A stretch of DNA of 64,000 bases from Gammaproteobacteria bacterium. GTDB taxonomy: Bacteria > Pseudomonadota > Gammaproteobacteria > Pseudomonadales > Ketobacteraceae. The DNA is taken from positions 1 to 64,000 of the forward strand of contig JABLXQ010000007.1 of assembly GCA_013178375.1 (NCBI GenBank), read 5' to 3'. The translations under genes were made by a program, and so were the position numbers. Under the pieces are notes generated by a model that worked only from the letters and a program-made list of their open reading frames with translations, ran no database searches and was not told the origin of the DNA. Every line of letters starts with the position of its first letter. Position 1 is the first letter of the stretch. Shown here one piece after another: positions 36,875 through 46,268 of the stretch.

Positions 36875-37333
36875 ATGGATATTTCAGAAGTGGCGCGTTG
36901 CACTGGCGTTCCAGCCTCAACACTGCGTTATTACGAGGAAAAGGGACTGATTCGTTCGGTAGGCCGACAGGGGTTGCGGCGGGTGTTTGATTCGGGTGTG
37001 TTGGAGCGACTGGCGTTGATCGCATTGGGACGCACTGCCGGGCTGTCGCTAGACGAAATAGCGGGCATGTTTGCGCAAGATGGAAAACCTGCAATTGACC
37101 GGCAGCTATTGGCAAACAAGGCGGATGAACTGGACCGTACGATTCGCAAGTTGAGCACGATGCGGGATGGTCTGCGGCATGCGGCAACCTGTTCGGCGCC
37201 AAGCCATATGGAATGCCCCAAATTTCGCCGTTTGATGGGATTTGCGGCATTGAGTGTCAGCAACGAAAAACGGAAGACCGCCGCTTCTGGTGGAAAAGCC
37301 AAGGGAGATACGCGAAAGCAGCGTCGGCGTTAG
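36875..37333 (+). CDS. MerR-family transcriptional regulator
   Basis: DNA-binding regulator of 152 residues. The winged helix is canonical (ISEVARCTGVPASTLRYYEEKGLI), followed by the second wing (RRVFDSGVLERLALIALG) and a dimerisation coiled coil (about 75-110). The sensor end has only two cysteines, in CSAPSHMECP. It therefore lacks the four-Cys iron-sulphur site of SoxR even though its operator looks SoxR-like. The tail is very basic. ATG 36875 starts 12 bases after the operator, so it probably represses itself and activates the divergent DUF2938-DUF2798 pair. Confidence 0.9.
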   Translation: MDISEVARCTGVPASTLRYYEEKGLIRSVGRQGLRRVFDSGVLERLALIALGRTAGLSLDEIAGMFAQDGKPAIDRQLLANKADELDRTIRKLSTMRDGLRHAATCSAPSHMECPKFRRLMGFAALSVSNEKRKTAASGGKAKGDTRKQRRR

Positions 37334-37458
37334 TGACGCATGAATTGGGATGGAGCGTACGCTCTTCGCCGCAATCAGACATTTCTGCGGCGTTCAACGT
37401 CGAGACAAGCCATGAGCATTGTTCAAGTTACGGATGGTATAAAGACTTTCGAAATAAT

Positions 37459-38367
37459 CTACCCATCCAAAAACGCAACCACCGCCGCAACCACCTCACC
37501 CGGCTTTTCCTCATGCGGCAAAACCCGCGCCCTCGCTATTTCCACGAACCCCCAAAAATTCTTGAACTGCTCCACCATACCGTGCGCCAGCTCAACCGGA
37601 AAAACAGGATCATTCACACCCCACACCAACAACACCGGCTGCGAAATCTCACCATGCCTGACCTTCATCGAATCCACCACTTTCCAGTCGATGCCTGACA
37701 AGTAATGCGACACCCCCTCAATCCGCTTCGACGATGAAATCAACGGATCAACGAACTGATCGTAAAACTCACCGTCAATCAAATCCAGATTCTCAAACAA
37801 CCCGCCAAACCCCATGCCGGAACGACGCAGCCAACGTGACCGCAGCAGCTGGCGAAACCCCCAGTTTGACCCAGGCAATTTGGTCAATACCTGATATTCA
37901 CGAATCCAGGGCGGGCGGTGGCCCGGAATTTCCGTGTCGATCAAAACCAGTTTGAGCAAGCGGGTTGAATCCATTTCAGCCAGGCAACGGGCAACTGTTG
38001 CACCGGTATCGTGTGCCAAGACACAGTACTGTGTAATGCCTAGGCTATCGACCAGCTGCTTCATGCGCCGGGCGTGCGCCAGAAAATGAAAATCGGTTTG
38101 TTTATCCCAATGGGTTTCACCCAGCCCTGCCAGATCAGGCACGATGCAGGTGTAGTGACGTGACAGTTCAGGAATGACATGGCGCCAGGTAAATCCATGC
38201 AAGGGGAAGCCATGTATCAGCAATAAAGCAGGCCCCTGCCCGAATTTCCGAAATGCCACATTCGCATCTGCCGTGAGAACGTAATGCAAATCAGCAGCCA
38301 GATAGCTTTCACCATTCTGGTACAAGCACGAAGTCGCGCTCAATGCTGTATCTGATGAGGATGTCAT
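37459..38367 (-). CDS. Alpha/beta hydrolase, epoxide hydrolase / dehalogenase type
   Basis: Soluble hydrolase of 302 residues. LIHGFPLHGFTW holds the HGxP oxyanion motif. The nucleophile elbow is LAHDTGATVAR, with Asp rather than Ser, as in epoxide hydrolases and haloalkane dehalogenases. The acid falls in VWGVNDPVFP and the His in LPHEEKPGEV near the end. A helical cap lies between about 150 and 230. An epoxide or halogenated substrate is likely but not specified. It runs convergent to the MerR gene and stands alone. Confidence 0.85.
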   Translation of the reverse strand: MTSSSDTALSATSCLYQNGESYLAADLHYVLTADANVAFRKFGQGPALLLIHGFPLHGFTWRHVIPELSRHYTCIVPDLAGLGETHWDKQTDFHFLAHARRMKQLVDSLGITQYCVLAHDTGATVARCLAEMDSTRLLKLVLIDTEIPGHRPPWIREYQVLTKLPGSNWGFRQLLRSRWLRRSGMGFGGLFENLDLIDGEFYDQFVDPLISSSKRIEGVSHYLSGIDWKVVDSMKVRHGEISQPVLLVWGVNDPVFPVELAHGMVEQFKNFWGFVEIARARVLPHEEKPGEVVAAVVAFLDG

Positions 38368-38470
38368 GCGGTTGCTCCAGATCCATTCGCGGGTGATCTC
38401 ATTGTTTCTGGAACACAGCCATGCAGCAATTACCTTGGAAGTAATAGTTGTTGTGGATGGCCAGGCTTTC

Positions 38471-39007
38471 CTAATGTTTTTCCCGCGTCGAGTCCTGCAC
38501 TGAAACCGTTCTCAAAAAATCAGCGATCCCGCCCGTGCTTTTGATTTCGGAATCATTCTGGTAGCTGATGTCCGGCAGCTGGCTCCAGGCAGCCTTCAGT
38601 TTGAGAATCTGCCTCCAGTCCTCTGCCTCTACGACAACAAAGTCAGCGCTGAAGTGGCGATCTGATCGTTGTATGCCGCCTTCCATACCCTTTTTGAATT
38701 GCCCGATGGTGGTGTCAATCACATACAACTCAGGTTGATCCGTGAATTTCACGACGGTGGCCGTATGCACGCCGGCTTCTGTGTTGCTGGTTCTGAAACA
38801 GGGGAAGCAGCCTGCCGTTGGTTCCTCCTTGAAGGGAATTGTGGCCCAGGCCAGCTGGATGCTGGTTGCATCTATTTTGAAGTCTGCTGCGCAATGCCTT
38901 AAATGGTCGGCCACTCTTGGTGCCATTTCAGAACAGCAATTCTGATCCGAAATAAATTGCCTGAGACTTGATCTAAGACGGTTCTCTCTTTCCTTATCGA
39001 TCGGCAT
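38471..39007 (-). CDS. Uncharacterised protein, 178 aa, possible Cys/His/Asp arrangement
   Basis: No family recognised. The product is soluble, without signal peptide. Near the N-terminus QNCCSEMAPRVADHL begins a helix with cysteines, further on come VHTATVVKF and YVIDTTIGQF. A Cys at the head of a helix, then His on one strand and Asp on the next, is the order seen in papain-like enzymes including some toxins, but spacing and flanking residues are not convincing enough to call it. A second Cys pair is in GCFPCFR. It lies upstream of the epoxide-hydrolase-like gene in the same direction, separated by 103 bases. Confidence 0.6.
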   Translation of the reverse strand: MPIDKERENRLRSSLRQFISDQNCCSEMAPRVADHLRHCAADFKIDATSIQLAWATIPFKEEPTAGCFPCFRTSNTEAGVHTATVVKFTDQPELYVIDTTIGQFKKGMEGGIQRSDRHFSADFVVVEAEDWRQILKLKAAWSQLPDISYQNDSEIKSTGGIADFLRTVSVQDSTREKH

Positions 39008-39330
39008 TGCTGCGCCTCCGTTTTTTATTGGTTATATACGCAAAGCTTATATACAAAGTTTTCCGGACTTGGCCAGGCTACTGCTTGCGCAAACATCAGC
39101 CCAAGTCAGGAAAGTAATAAAGTGCCGGCTTAATGAACAATCCTTCATGACCGGAATGAGACAAAACGGTGCAGCCCCTCATTCTTGCCGGTTGAAATAC
39201 GTACGGTCCTGGGCGTCCTTGACAGAAGCCATACCCGGGACCTTAATGGAGCGGCAGATGGAACGGTGGCGCGGCGTGAATTGCGTTTGCGCGCACCGCA
39301 GTCAAGGGCGGGACGACAGGGGGTTTCGGG
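39008..39330. other. 323-bp intergenic region before the LVIVD genes
   Basis: No gene is supported; the open frames here are short or shadows. It carries AT-rich repeats of TATATAC (about 39034-39055), likely part of the divergent promoter for the 38471-39007 gene, and a promoter toward the LVIVD genes, listed separately. Confidence 0.5.
39219..39247 (+). promoter_or_regulatory. Candidate promoter of the LVIVD gene pair
   Basis: TTGACA (39219-39224), an exact -35 consensus, is followed after 17 bases by CTTAAT (39242-39247). It sits about 85 bases before ATG 39331. Confidence 0.5.
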
Positions 39331-41883
39331 ATGCGCACATCGCTACGATATTTTGTCTTTTTGCTTACAGTGATTTTGTTGCCCACGTTAACGGGGTGTG
39401 GCGGGTCCGTGCAAAGCGAGGGTTCTGTTGCGCTGCTGGACGACGCGGGTACTCCCCATTCTTTTGCGGGGGCGACGGCCACACTGTTTCGCCTGAATTC
39501 TGCGGTAGTGACGCCCGGCCAAATTCCAACACCGATCGGCACTGGCACAGTGGAGGACGATGGAACATCAGTGACGGTGAAGGCGCGCAAATCCGCTATC
39601 CGCAATGCGCGTTTATATCTGGTTGAAATCCGCTGCCCGGCCAATGTGCCGGACGATGCTTGCGTGGTGAATACACCACTGCATGCAGTGCTGAGCGGCG
39701 CGCAGTTCAGAGCCGGCAACTGGCAGGCAACGGTGCTGACCGAAACGGCCTACCAGAATGCAACTTATGCGGTAGCGGTGAGTTACGCGGCCACGGAAAT
39801 TCGTCAGGCACTGGATAACGCGGCAGCCGCGCTGCTGGCAGCACCGGCGCCAGGCACCGCGGCAGATTATACAGACCTGCTGGCGTGGAATCCGGCCGAC
39901 ACGACGGCGGTGAAGCGCCCTGGTCAATTGGCGGATTTCGTCGCAGCGCTGGTGGCAGGCATTAGCCACAACACCGCGCAGGTAGAGGCGCAGCAGTTGA
40001 CCAACCTTTTGGTGGGTGCGTTGGCGTTGGACAGTTACGTCCAGGACGTGGCGCTAGCAGGCGAGCGTGCCTATCTGGTGGGGTCCACCAATGATTTACC
40101 CGGTGTGCTGCACGTGGTTGACATCAGTGATCCGTCACATCCGCTATTGACGGCAACGCTGGGCGATTTGGGCAAGGCCGCCGCGTTGCAGCTGGCCGGT
40201 GACTACGCCTATGTGGTTGACGGTGGAAACTACTGGAACGATTACACTGCCACACTGCGGATCATCAGTCTGGCCAATCCGGATCAGCCGGTACCGGTGG
40301 CGAGCTTCACGACTGCCGGCAGAGCCACCGATGTGGCGATTGCGGGCGATTACGCTTTCATTTCTCAACGTGGCGTTTACACGGGCAATCCCGGTTTCGC
40401 CGGTTTGCAGATCGTCAATATCAGCGATCCGCAGGCACCCGCGCTTGTGGGCAGCCTGGCGATTGCGTCAGGCCTGGTTCATCTGGCGGTGTCCGGCAAT
40501 CGCGTTTACGCGACAGGGGATGGTGGACTGTATGCCATCGACATCAGCAATCCGGCGGCACCGACACTGGCCGGCAGTCTGGCGTTCGATAACGCCCTGA
40601 ATGCCATTGCCGTCGTTGGCCAATACGCTTACACGGAAGGTGCGGGCGTGCTGCGTATCATCGACATCGACAATCCTTCCCTGCCGGTGGTCGGCAGCCT
40701 GGCTGGCACGGGCGGCGACGATATCAATCTGGTAGGCAATCGGCTGTATATCGGCAGTGACGTCATCGACATCAGCACGCCGTTTGCGCCGCAACGGATT
40801 GGACGTTTGGCGGCGGGCGCGTATTCGCGGTTCGTTCTGCCCAACGGCCTGGCTTACGCCGCTGCTGTCACCCACTTGAATATTTATGATACCAACGCTG
40901 TCGACCGGCCACCGCTGCTGGCGGGCAGCGCGGCGGTGAATCTCGAAGCGCTCACTGGCCTGCCTGGCAATACCGTGGCAGCGGACGGATTCGCCTTTGC
41001 ACCGAACATCACGTCAGGCATCGAAGTGTTCGATCTGGGCGATCCGCTGGCGCCGCATTTTGTTGGCACCGATCGCAACAGTACTTACATCGGCGAATTA
41101 ACACTGGATGGCCCGTATGCGTATGGCGGCGACGTTGAGTCCGGCTCACTCAGGGTTATCGATATCAGCAATCCGGCGACGCTGGATTATGGCTATCCGG
41201 TGCTGGGATCAGTCCAGTTCAGCGATAGTGAACACTTCGTTCCGAATTCCATCGTGGTGGTTGGCCAGTATGCCTACGTCGCCTACAACGAGACCGTCGA
41301 AGATCCCGATACAGGCGAATATATCAGTACCGGTGGCATGTACGTCGTCGATATACAGACGCCGTCCGATCCGCAGATAGTGGCGCACTATATCGCCTCG
41401 ACCGCTGCCACGGCCATGGCACTGAGTGGTGATTTTGCGTATCTGATGGTGGGCAACGACAGTCTGGATGTCATCGACATCAGCAATCCGCAGGCGCCTT
41501 CAGTCGTTACTTCCACGCTGCTGCCGGGGCCAATATATTTCCTGGCAGTGTCCGACGACGTGCTGTACGCGCCGGCGGGAAGCCAGGGCCTGCATATTGT
41601 TTCTGTCACCAATCCCGCGGCGCCGACATTGCTGGCAACGCTGGATACACCCGGAAATGCGCGCGGCCTGGAAGTGTCCGAGGATGTTGCCTACCTGTCT
41701 GACGGCAGCTACGGCGTGCAGGTGGTGGGCGTCGGCAATCCGGCAGCGCCTGTGCTGATCGGTGCCGCCAACACCATGGGTTCTACCGACGGCGTGTTTC
41801 TGTATGACGAATATCTGTATGCCAATACCAGTTACGGTTTTGAAATTCTCAGGAAGATACCGGTGATCACACCGACACCGTGA
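39331..41883 (+). CDS. LVIVD-repeat lipoprotein 1
   Basis: Exported lipoprotein of 850 residues with the lipobox LTGC (Cys at residue 23). Residues about 25-220 form a separate N-terminal domain with two cysteines (EIRCPANVPDDACVV) shared with the next gene. From about 225 to the end come many repeats of roughly 40-50 residues with the cores VVDISDP, IVNISDPQAP, AIDISNPAAP and so on, alternating with GDYAYVV. That is the LVIVD pattern, thought to build beta-propellers. The surface location suggests adhesion or ligand binding, but no function is established. The next gene is a paralogue. Confidence 0.88.
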   Translation: MRTSLRYFVFLLTVILLPTLTGCGGSVQSEGSVALLDDAGTPHSFAGATATLFRLNSAVVTPGQIPTPIGTGTVEDDGTSVTVKARKSAIRNARLYLVEIRCPANVPDDACVVNTPLHAVLSGAQFRAGNWQATVLTETAYQNATYAVAVSYAATEIRQALDNAAAALLAAPAPGTAADYTDLLAWNPADTTAVKRPGQLADFVAALVAGISHNTAQVEAQQLTNLLVGALALDSYVQDVALAGERAYLVGSTNDLPGVLHVVDISDPSHPLLTATLGDLGKAAALQLAGDYAYVVDGGNYWNDYTATLRIISLANPDQPVPVASFTTAGRATDVAIAGDYAFISQRGVYTGNPGFAGLQIVNISDPQAPALVGSLAIASGLVHLAVSGNRVYATGDGGLYAIDISNPAAPTLAGSLAFDNALNAIAVVGQYAYTEGAGVLRIIDIDNPSLPVVGSLAGTGGDDINLVGNRLYIGSDVIDISTPFAPQRIGRLAAGAYSRFVLPNGLAYAAAVTHLNIYDTNAVDRPPLLAGSAAVNLEALTGLPGNTVAADGFAFAPNITSGIEVFDLGDPLAPHFVGTDRNSTYIGELTLDGPYAYGGDVESGSLRVIDISNPATLDYGYPVLGSVQFSDSEHFVPNSIVVVGQYAYVAYNETVEDPDTGEYISTGGMYVVDIQTPSDPQIVAHYIASTAATAMALSGDFAYLMVGNDSLDVIDISNPQAPSVVTSTLLPGPIYFLAVSDDVLYAPAGSQGLHIVSVTNPAAPTLLATLDTPGNARGLEVSEDVAYLSDGSYGVQVVGVGNPAAPVLIGAANTMGSTDGVFLYDEYLYANTSYGFEILRKIPVITPTP

Positions 41884-41900
41884 CATCAGGGAGAACGGAT

Positions 41901-44420
41901 ATGCACATCAGAAAAATGATATGGCTGCTGGTCGGTATTACCTTGCTGGCCGGTTGCAAATTGCAGACACAGGGCAGCATTGATCTGCGTGACAGTGCGG
42001 GTGAACCCTATTCCTTTGCCGGTGCGGCTGTAACGCTGTTCCCGCTGAATGCAGTCGCCGTGATGCCGGGTCAGTCCAGGGTTGTGTTGGCCACCGGCAC
42101 GGTGGCGCAGGATGGCGGCGCAGTGACGTTGACCGCAAACCGCAATGTTGTGCGGGACAGCCGGCTGTACGCGGTGGAATTCACCTGCCCGCCCAATGTG
42201 CCGGACGACGGCTGCGACGTGGCCACGCCCGTGCACGTCGTGCTGACGCAAACCGATTTGAAAGCCGGCGGCTGGCGCGCCACTGCGCTGACGGAAGCGG
42301 CGTTCCATGCTGTTTCCTATGGTGCGGCGGCAAGATTCAGCGCGGCGGACATGCAGCAGGTTCTGGACGAGACAGCGCAGGCATTGCTCGCGCTTCCCTA
42401 TCAGGATTTGCTGTCGTGGAATCCGGACGATACCACCGCACTGCGGCGGCCGGACCAGCTGGCGCCGTTCAGCACTGCGTTGGCGGAAGGCATCGCCAAT
42501 AACGATCTTAAACAGCGGGTGCAACAATGGCTCAGCCCGAGCGTGACCGCCTGGAAACCGTCAGCGCTGGAGTTCATCAGGGATCTGGTGATCACCGACC
42601 CTTATGTATTTCTGCTGCGGGTGGGTGGCAGTGACAATGCCAGTGGCCTGAATATTCTCGATGTACAGAATCCGCAATCCCCCGTGCTGGTGAGTACGCT
42701 GGGTTTCAGTCGCCTGGAAATCGGCAATGAACTGGAACGGCAGGGCGATTTTATTTATGTGGTGACGGACGACCGCAGTTCCAGCCGTGGCACCTTGCGT
42801 ATCGTCAATGTCAGCGATCCGCTGCATCCGGTGCTGGTCGGCAGTTTGCCGATGGAGGGCGATGCGCTGTCGCTGGCGGTTGATGGCGATTACGCCTACG
42901 TGGTGGAAAGTTATTTTGGTTTTCCCGGCGGCTTCAACGGTGTGCGGGTGGTGGACATCCGCAATCCGCAGTTGCCGGCGTTGGTGGCGAGTCTGGAGAT
43001 GCCCGCCAATCAGGGGAAACTGGTGAAGTCGGGCTCGCATCTTTTCGTCAGCGGTTATGGCGGGTTGAGTATCGTGGATGTCAGCAATCCGTTGACGCCG
43101 GTGCAGGCGGGCGAGTTGCTGCGACAGTATGGCGGCGCCCTTGCCGTTGCCGGTGACAACGTTTTTCTGCGCCATGACGACGCCAGCCTGGATGTGGTGG
43201 ATGTCAGCAACGTGGCAGCGCCAATTCTGCTGACCACGCTAAATATGGACTGGGCAAACAGTGATTCAACCTTCGGCCCTATCGAATCCATTCTGATCGA
43301 GGGTAACGATGCCTATATCGCCTTTGGTGGACTGGGCCTGCACCGCGTCGATATCAGCGATCCGGCAGCGCCGCACTGGGCGGGATCACTGGATAATCCT
43401 GACGGTGTCAATTCCGCCGTGGCGCTGTTAAACGGGCTGGCGTTTGTCGCCACCGGCACCGCAGGTTTGCGCATTCTGGATGCGAATGCCCTGCACCGAA
43501 ATCCTGTGCTGGCGGGCAGCCTGGACCTGCCGGGTCGCCTCACGGCCCAGACTGTCGCGAACCGGTTGGCTGCATATTCCCCCATTCTGGGATTCGGCAT
43601 CAGCATCATTGATCTGTGGCACCCGCGCGCACCGGAACTGACAACCACCTACGAAGGGTGGACACAGCAGGTATCGCTCGCCGGTCGTTATGCCTATCTT
43701 GCGGACTTCACCGCTTTTCACGTGCTGGATATTTTCAATCCCTGGGCGCCGGTTGCGCTGCCGGGCGTGATCAACATGGATGAGCGCGGGTTCCGCTACC
43801 TGATTGCGCTGGATGTGGCGGGTGATTATGCCTATGTCACGGGTGCAGCCGAGGGAGGCAATGATGCCGGCCGGCTGGCGGTGATCGATATCCGCGATCC
43901 GCAGCTGCCGATATTGTCGGGGCAGTTGAACCTGCCCGGCATTCCAGGCGAAGTCGTGGTGCAAGATGATCGGGCTTACGTGGTGGTGGCGGATACAAAA
44001 CTGCAAGTGGTGGATCTTCAGAATCCGCTGCAACCGCTGTTGGCGGGCAGCCTGGACCTGCCGTGCACGGCCAATTTCCTGGCGGCCGCAGATGATCATG
44101 TATATGTGGCGTGCGGTGATGACGGCGTGCAGATACTGGATGTGAGTGATCCCACCACGCCCACACTGGCGGCGACGGTGGATACCGCAGGCTCTGCCAG
44201 CGCCATCACCCTGGACGGCCAGCTTGCCTACGTAGCGGACGCTGTCGGCGGCATTGTGATGATGGACGTTACAAATCCCGCAGCCCCAGTAGTGATTGGC
44301 AATGCGGCCGTGCGCGGCAGCGCGCGCGGTGCATTCGTGCAGAACGGGCTGCTGTATGTTTCCACCAGCGCGGGTCTGGATGTGTTGAAGAAGCCGCGTG
44401 TGGCAGCTCCTTCAAACTGA
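41901..44420 (+). CDS. LVIVD-repeat lipoprotein 2 (paralogue)
   Basis: Exported lipoprotein of 839 residues with lipobox LAGC (Cys at residue 19). It has the same layout as the preceding gene: an N-terminal domain with conserved FTCPPNVPDDGCDV, then LVIVD repeats (ILDVQNPQSP, IVNVSDPLHP, VVDVSNVAAP and others). The two proteins are clearly homologous from end to end but well diverged, so the duplication is old. GGGAGA precedes ATG 41901; the stop of the first gene lies only 17 bases upstream, so they are one operon. Confidence 0.88.
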   Translation: MHIRKMIWLLVGITLLAGCKLQTQGSIDLRDSAGEPYSFAGAAVTLFPLNAVAVMPGQSRVVLATGTVAQDGGAVTLTANRNVVRDSRLYAVEFTCPPNVPDDGCDVATPVHVVLTQTDLKAGGWRATALTEAAFHAVSYGAAARFSAADMQQVLDETAQALLALPYQDLLSWNPDDTTALRRPDQLAPFSTALAEGIANNDLKQRVQQWLSPSVTAWKPSALEFIRDLVITDPYVFLLRVGGSDNASGLNILDVQNPQSPVLVSTLGFSRLEIGNELERQGDFIYVVTDDRSSSRGTLRIVNVSDPLHPVLVGSLPMEGDALSLAVDGDYAYVVESYFGFPGGFNGVRVVDIRNPQLPALVASLEMPANQGKLVKSGSHLFVSGYGGLSIVDVSNPLTPVQAGELLRQYGGALAVAGDNVFLRHDDASLDVVDVSNVAAPILLTTLNMDWANSDSTFGPIESILIEGNDAYIAFGGLGLHRVDISDPAAPHWAGSLDNPDGVNSAVALLNGLAFVATGTAGLRILDANALHRNPVLAGSLDLPGRLTAQTVANRLAAYSPILGFGISIIDLWHPRAPELTTTYEGWTQQVSLAGRYAYLADFTAFHVLDIFNPWAPVALPGVINMDERGFRYLIALDVAGDYAYVTGAAEGGNDAGRLAVIDIRDPQLPILSGQLNLPGIPGEVVVQDDRAYVVVADTKLQVVDLQNPLQPLLAGSLDLPCTANFLAAADDHVYVACGDDGVQILDVSDPTTPTLAATVDTAGSASAITLDGQLAYVADAVGGIVMMDVTNPAAPVVIGNAAVRGSARGAFVQNGLLYVSTSAGLDVLKKPRVAAPSN

Positions 44421-44473
44421 TGGAGAGTTAATGGTGGATGGTCTGATTACAAAGCGCTGCCGGAAAACACGCG

Positions 44474-44512
44474 GGCTGGATGCAGAGAATTGACGTCATC
44501 TGCACTCCAGCC
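44474..44512. terminator. Bidirectional stem-loop between convergent genes
   Basis: GGCTGGATGCAGA (44474-44486) pairs with TCTGCA-TCCAGCC (44499-44512) with one bulged C at 44505. It separates the LVIVD operon from the end of the long minus-strand steroid operon. Confidence 0.7.
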
Positions 44513-44519
44513 GGTTTGA

Positions 44520-45722
44520 TCAGAACACTTCGAACAGGCCCGCTGCACCCATGCCGCCGCCGATGCACATGGTGACGACCACGTATTTCACCTTGCGCCG
44601 TTTTCCTTCCAGCAGCGCGTGACCCACCATGCGGGCGCCGCTCATGCCGAACGGGTGGCCGATGGCAATGGCACCACCATTGACGTTGAGTGTTTCATTG
44701 TCGATACCCAGCTGGTCGCGGCAATAAATCACCTGCGACGCAAACGCTTCATTCAATTCCCACAGACCGATGTCATCCACTTTCAGACCGTGACGCTTGA
44801 GCAGTTTCGGCACTGCGAACACCGGGCCGATGCCCATTTCGTCCGCTTTGCAGCCAGCCACCGCCATGCCGCGATAAGCACCCAGCGGATTCAATCCCAG
44901 TTGCGATGCCAGCTTGCCATCCATCACTACCGACGCGGACGCACCATCCGACAATTGCGACGCATTGCCGGCGGTGATGAACTGGCCCTGTTTCACCCAC
45001 TTGCCATCTTTCCACACCGGCTCGAGCGCCTGCAGGCTGGCCAGCGTGGTGTCGGCGCGGTTGCATTCGTCCTGGCTGAGGGTGACGGTCTGGTAGGTGG
45101 TCTCGTTGGTTTCTTTGTTGACGATGGCCTTCTGCACCGTCATTGGCACGATTTCACCTTCGAAGATTCCGGCTTTTTGCGCGGCTGCGGTGCGCAGTTG
45201 GCTCAACAGGGAATATTCATCCTGCGCGGCGCGGGAAATGTTGTAGCGCTGCGCCACGATCTCCGCCGTTTCGATCATCGGAATGTACGCGGTGGGATCG
45301 ATATCGGTGACGGTTTTCGACACGCTGCGGTAGGTGTTCTTGAATTTGTTCTGGGTCAGCGAAATGGATTCGACGCCACCGGCGACGGCGATGTCGTATT
45401 CGTTACACATTATGCTTTTAGCGGCGGTGGCAATTGCCATCAGGCCGGAGGAGCACTGGCGCTCGATCGCCATGCCGGCGACGGATTCGGGCAGTCCGCC
45501 CGCCACGGCGCACAGGCGGCCGAGATTGTAGGCTTGCGTGCCCTGCTGTGCGGCAGCACCGAAAATACAGTCGTCGATGCGGGCAGGATCGATGCCGGCA
45601 CTGGCGACTGCAGCTCGCACTGCGTGTCCACCCAGGGCGGGCGCTTCGGTGTCGTTGAATGCGCCACGGAACGATTTGCCCAGCGCGGTGCGGGCGGTGG
45701 AGACGATGACGGCTTCTTTCAT
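44520..45722 (-). CDS. Thiolase (acetyl-CoA acyltransferase)
   Basis: Cytoplasmic thiolase of 400 residues that cleaves a 3-ketoacyl-CoA with CoA. The nucleophilic Cys is in ERQCSSGL near residue 90, the His in IGHPFGMSG near 350 and the second Cys in [10 protein letters not shown] near 385. It is distinct from the FadA6 thiolase encoded further up the cluster, so it may act on smaller acyl-CoAs released late in ring degradation. AGGGGAAAG precedes ATG 45722; the frame open to 45830 runs through the operator-like repeat at 45764. It is the last gene of the minus-strand operon. Confidence 0.93.
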   Translation of the reverse strand: MKEAVIVSTARTALGKSFRGAFNDTEAPALGGHAVRAAVASAGIDPARIDDCIFGAAAQQGTQAYNLGRLCAVAGGLPESVAGMAIERQCSSGLMAIATAAKSIMCNEYDIAVAGGVESISLTQNKFKNTYRSVSKTVTDIDPTAYIPMIETAEIVAQRYNISRAAQDEYSLLSQLRTAAAQKAGIFEGEIVPMTVQKAIVNKETNETTYQTVTLSQDECNRADTTLASLQALEPVWKDGKWVKQGQFITAGNASQLSDGASASVVMDGKLASQLGLNPLGAYRGMAVAGCKADEMGIGPVFAVPKLLKRHGLKVDDIGLWELNEAFASQVIYCRDQLGIDNETLNVNGGAIAIGHPFGMSGARMVGHALLEGKRRKVKYVVVTMCIGGGMGAAGLFEVF

Positions 45723-45763
45723 GTGCTTTCCCCTTGAACGGAATTTTTTGCGCCGGAATATAG

Positions 45764-45778
45764 TGTCCGCTTTGGACA
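45764..45778. promoter_or_regulatory. Inverted repeat TGTCC-N5-GGACA before the thiolase gene
   Basis: TGTCC (45764-45768) and GGACA (45774-45778) form a perfect 5-base dyad about 42 bases upstream of the thiolase start and just after the MaoC stop. It could be an internal operator. A related GTCC...GGAC dyad lies between ipdA and fadD3. Confidence 0.35.
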
Positions 45779-45798
45779 AAACAGTCGGGCTCGGATAT

Positions 45799-46257
45799 TC
45801 ATTTTGGATAGTAGCGGGAAATCGTATCAACCACGCAGGCCGGTTTGTCGCTGCCTTCGATTTCCACGGTGACTCGAATGGTGGCCTGCACGCCGCCTTT
45901 CACCTGCTCCACCGCGACCAGATCACCCACCCCTCGCACGCGGGAATTCACTTTGACCGGCGATGGAAAACGCAATTTGTCGGCGCCGTAATTGACGCCC
46001 ATGCTGATGCCCTGCACATCGACGATCTGCGGCAGAAACATGTTCACCAGTGACAGGGTGAGATAGCCGTGGGCGATGGTGGTGCCGAAGCTACCGGTCT
46101 TGGCTTTTTCCGGATCGACGTGAATCCACTGGTGATCACCGGTGGCATCGGCAAACAGGTTGATGCGGTCCTGGTCGATGGTGACCCAGTCACTCGCGCC
46201 CAGGCGCTTGCCTACGGATGCTTCCAGATCCAGCGGTGATTTGAATACGGTCGTCAT
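45799..46257 (-). CDS. MaoC-like (hotdog) enoyl-CoA hydratase
   Basis: Single-hotdog protein of 152 residues. The hydratase signature [16 protein letters not shown] with Asp and His near residue 42 is intact, as is [14 protein letters not shown]. It should add water to an enoyl-CoA made by one of the neighbouring dehydrogenases. ATG 46257 begins [12 protein letters not shown] and lies 11 bases after the ipdF stop. The longer frame to 46362 overlaps ipdF. Actinobacterial clusters carry MaoC-type hydratases for the same kind of step. Confidence 0.88.
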   Translation of the reverse strand: MTTVFKSPLDLEASVGKRLGASDWVTIDQDRINLFADATGDHQWIHVDPEKAKTGSFGTTIAHGYLTLSLVNMFLPQIVDVQGISMGVNYGADKLRFPSPVKVNSRVRGVGDLVAVEQVKGGVQATIRVTVEIEGSDKPACVVDTISRYYPK

Positions 46258-46268
46258 GCTGAATCCCC

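Noticed and set aside
39069..39626. 185-codon frame before and within the first LVIVD gene
   Set aside because: It overlaps the well-supported LVIVD gene in another frame and has no ribosome site or family match.
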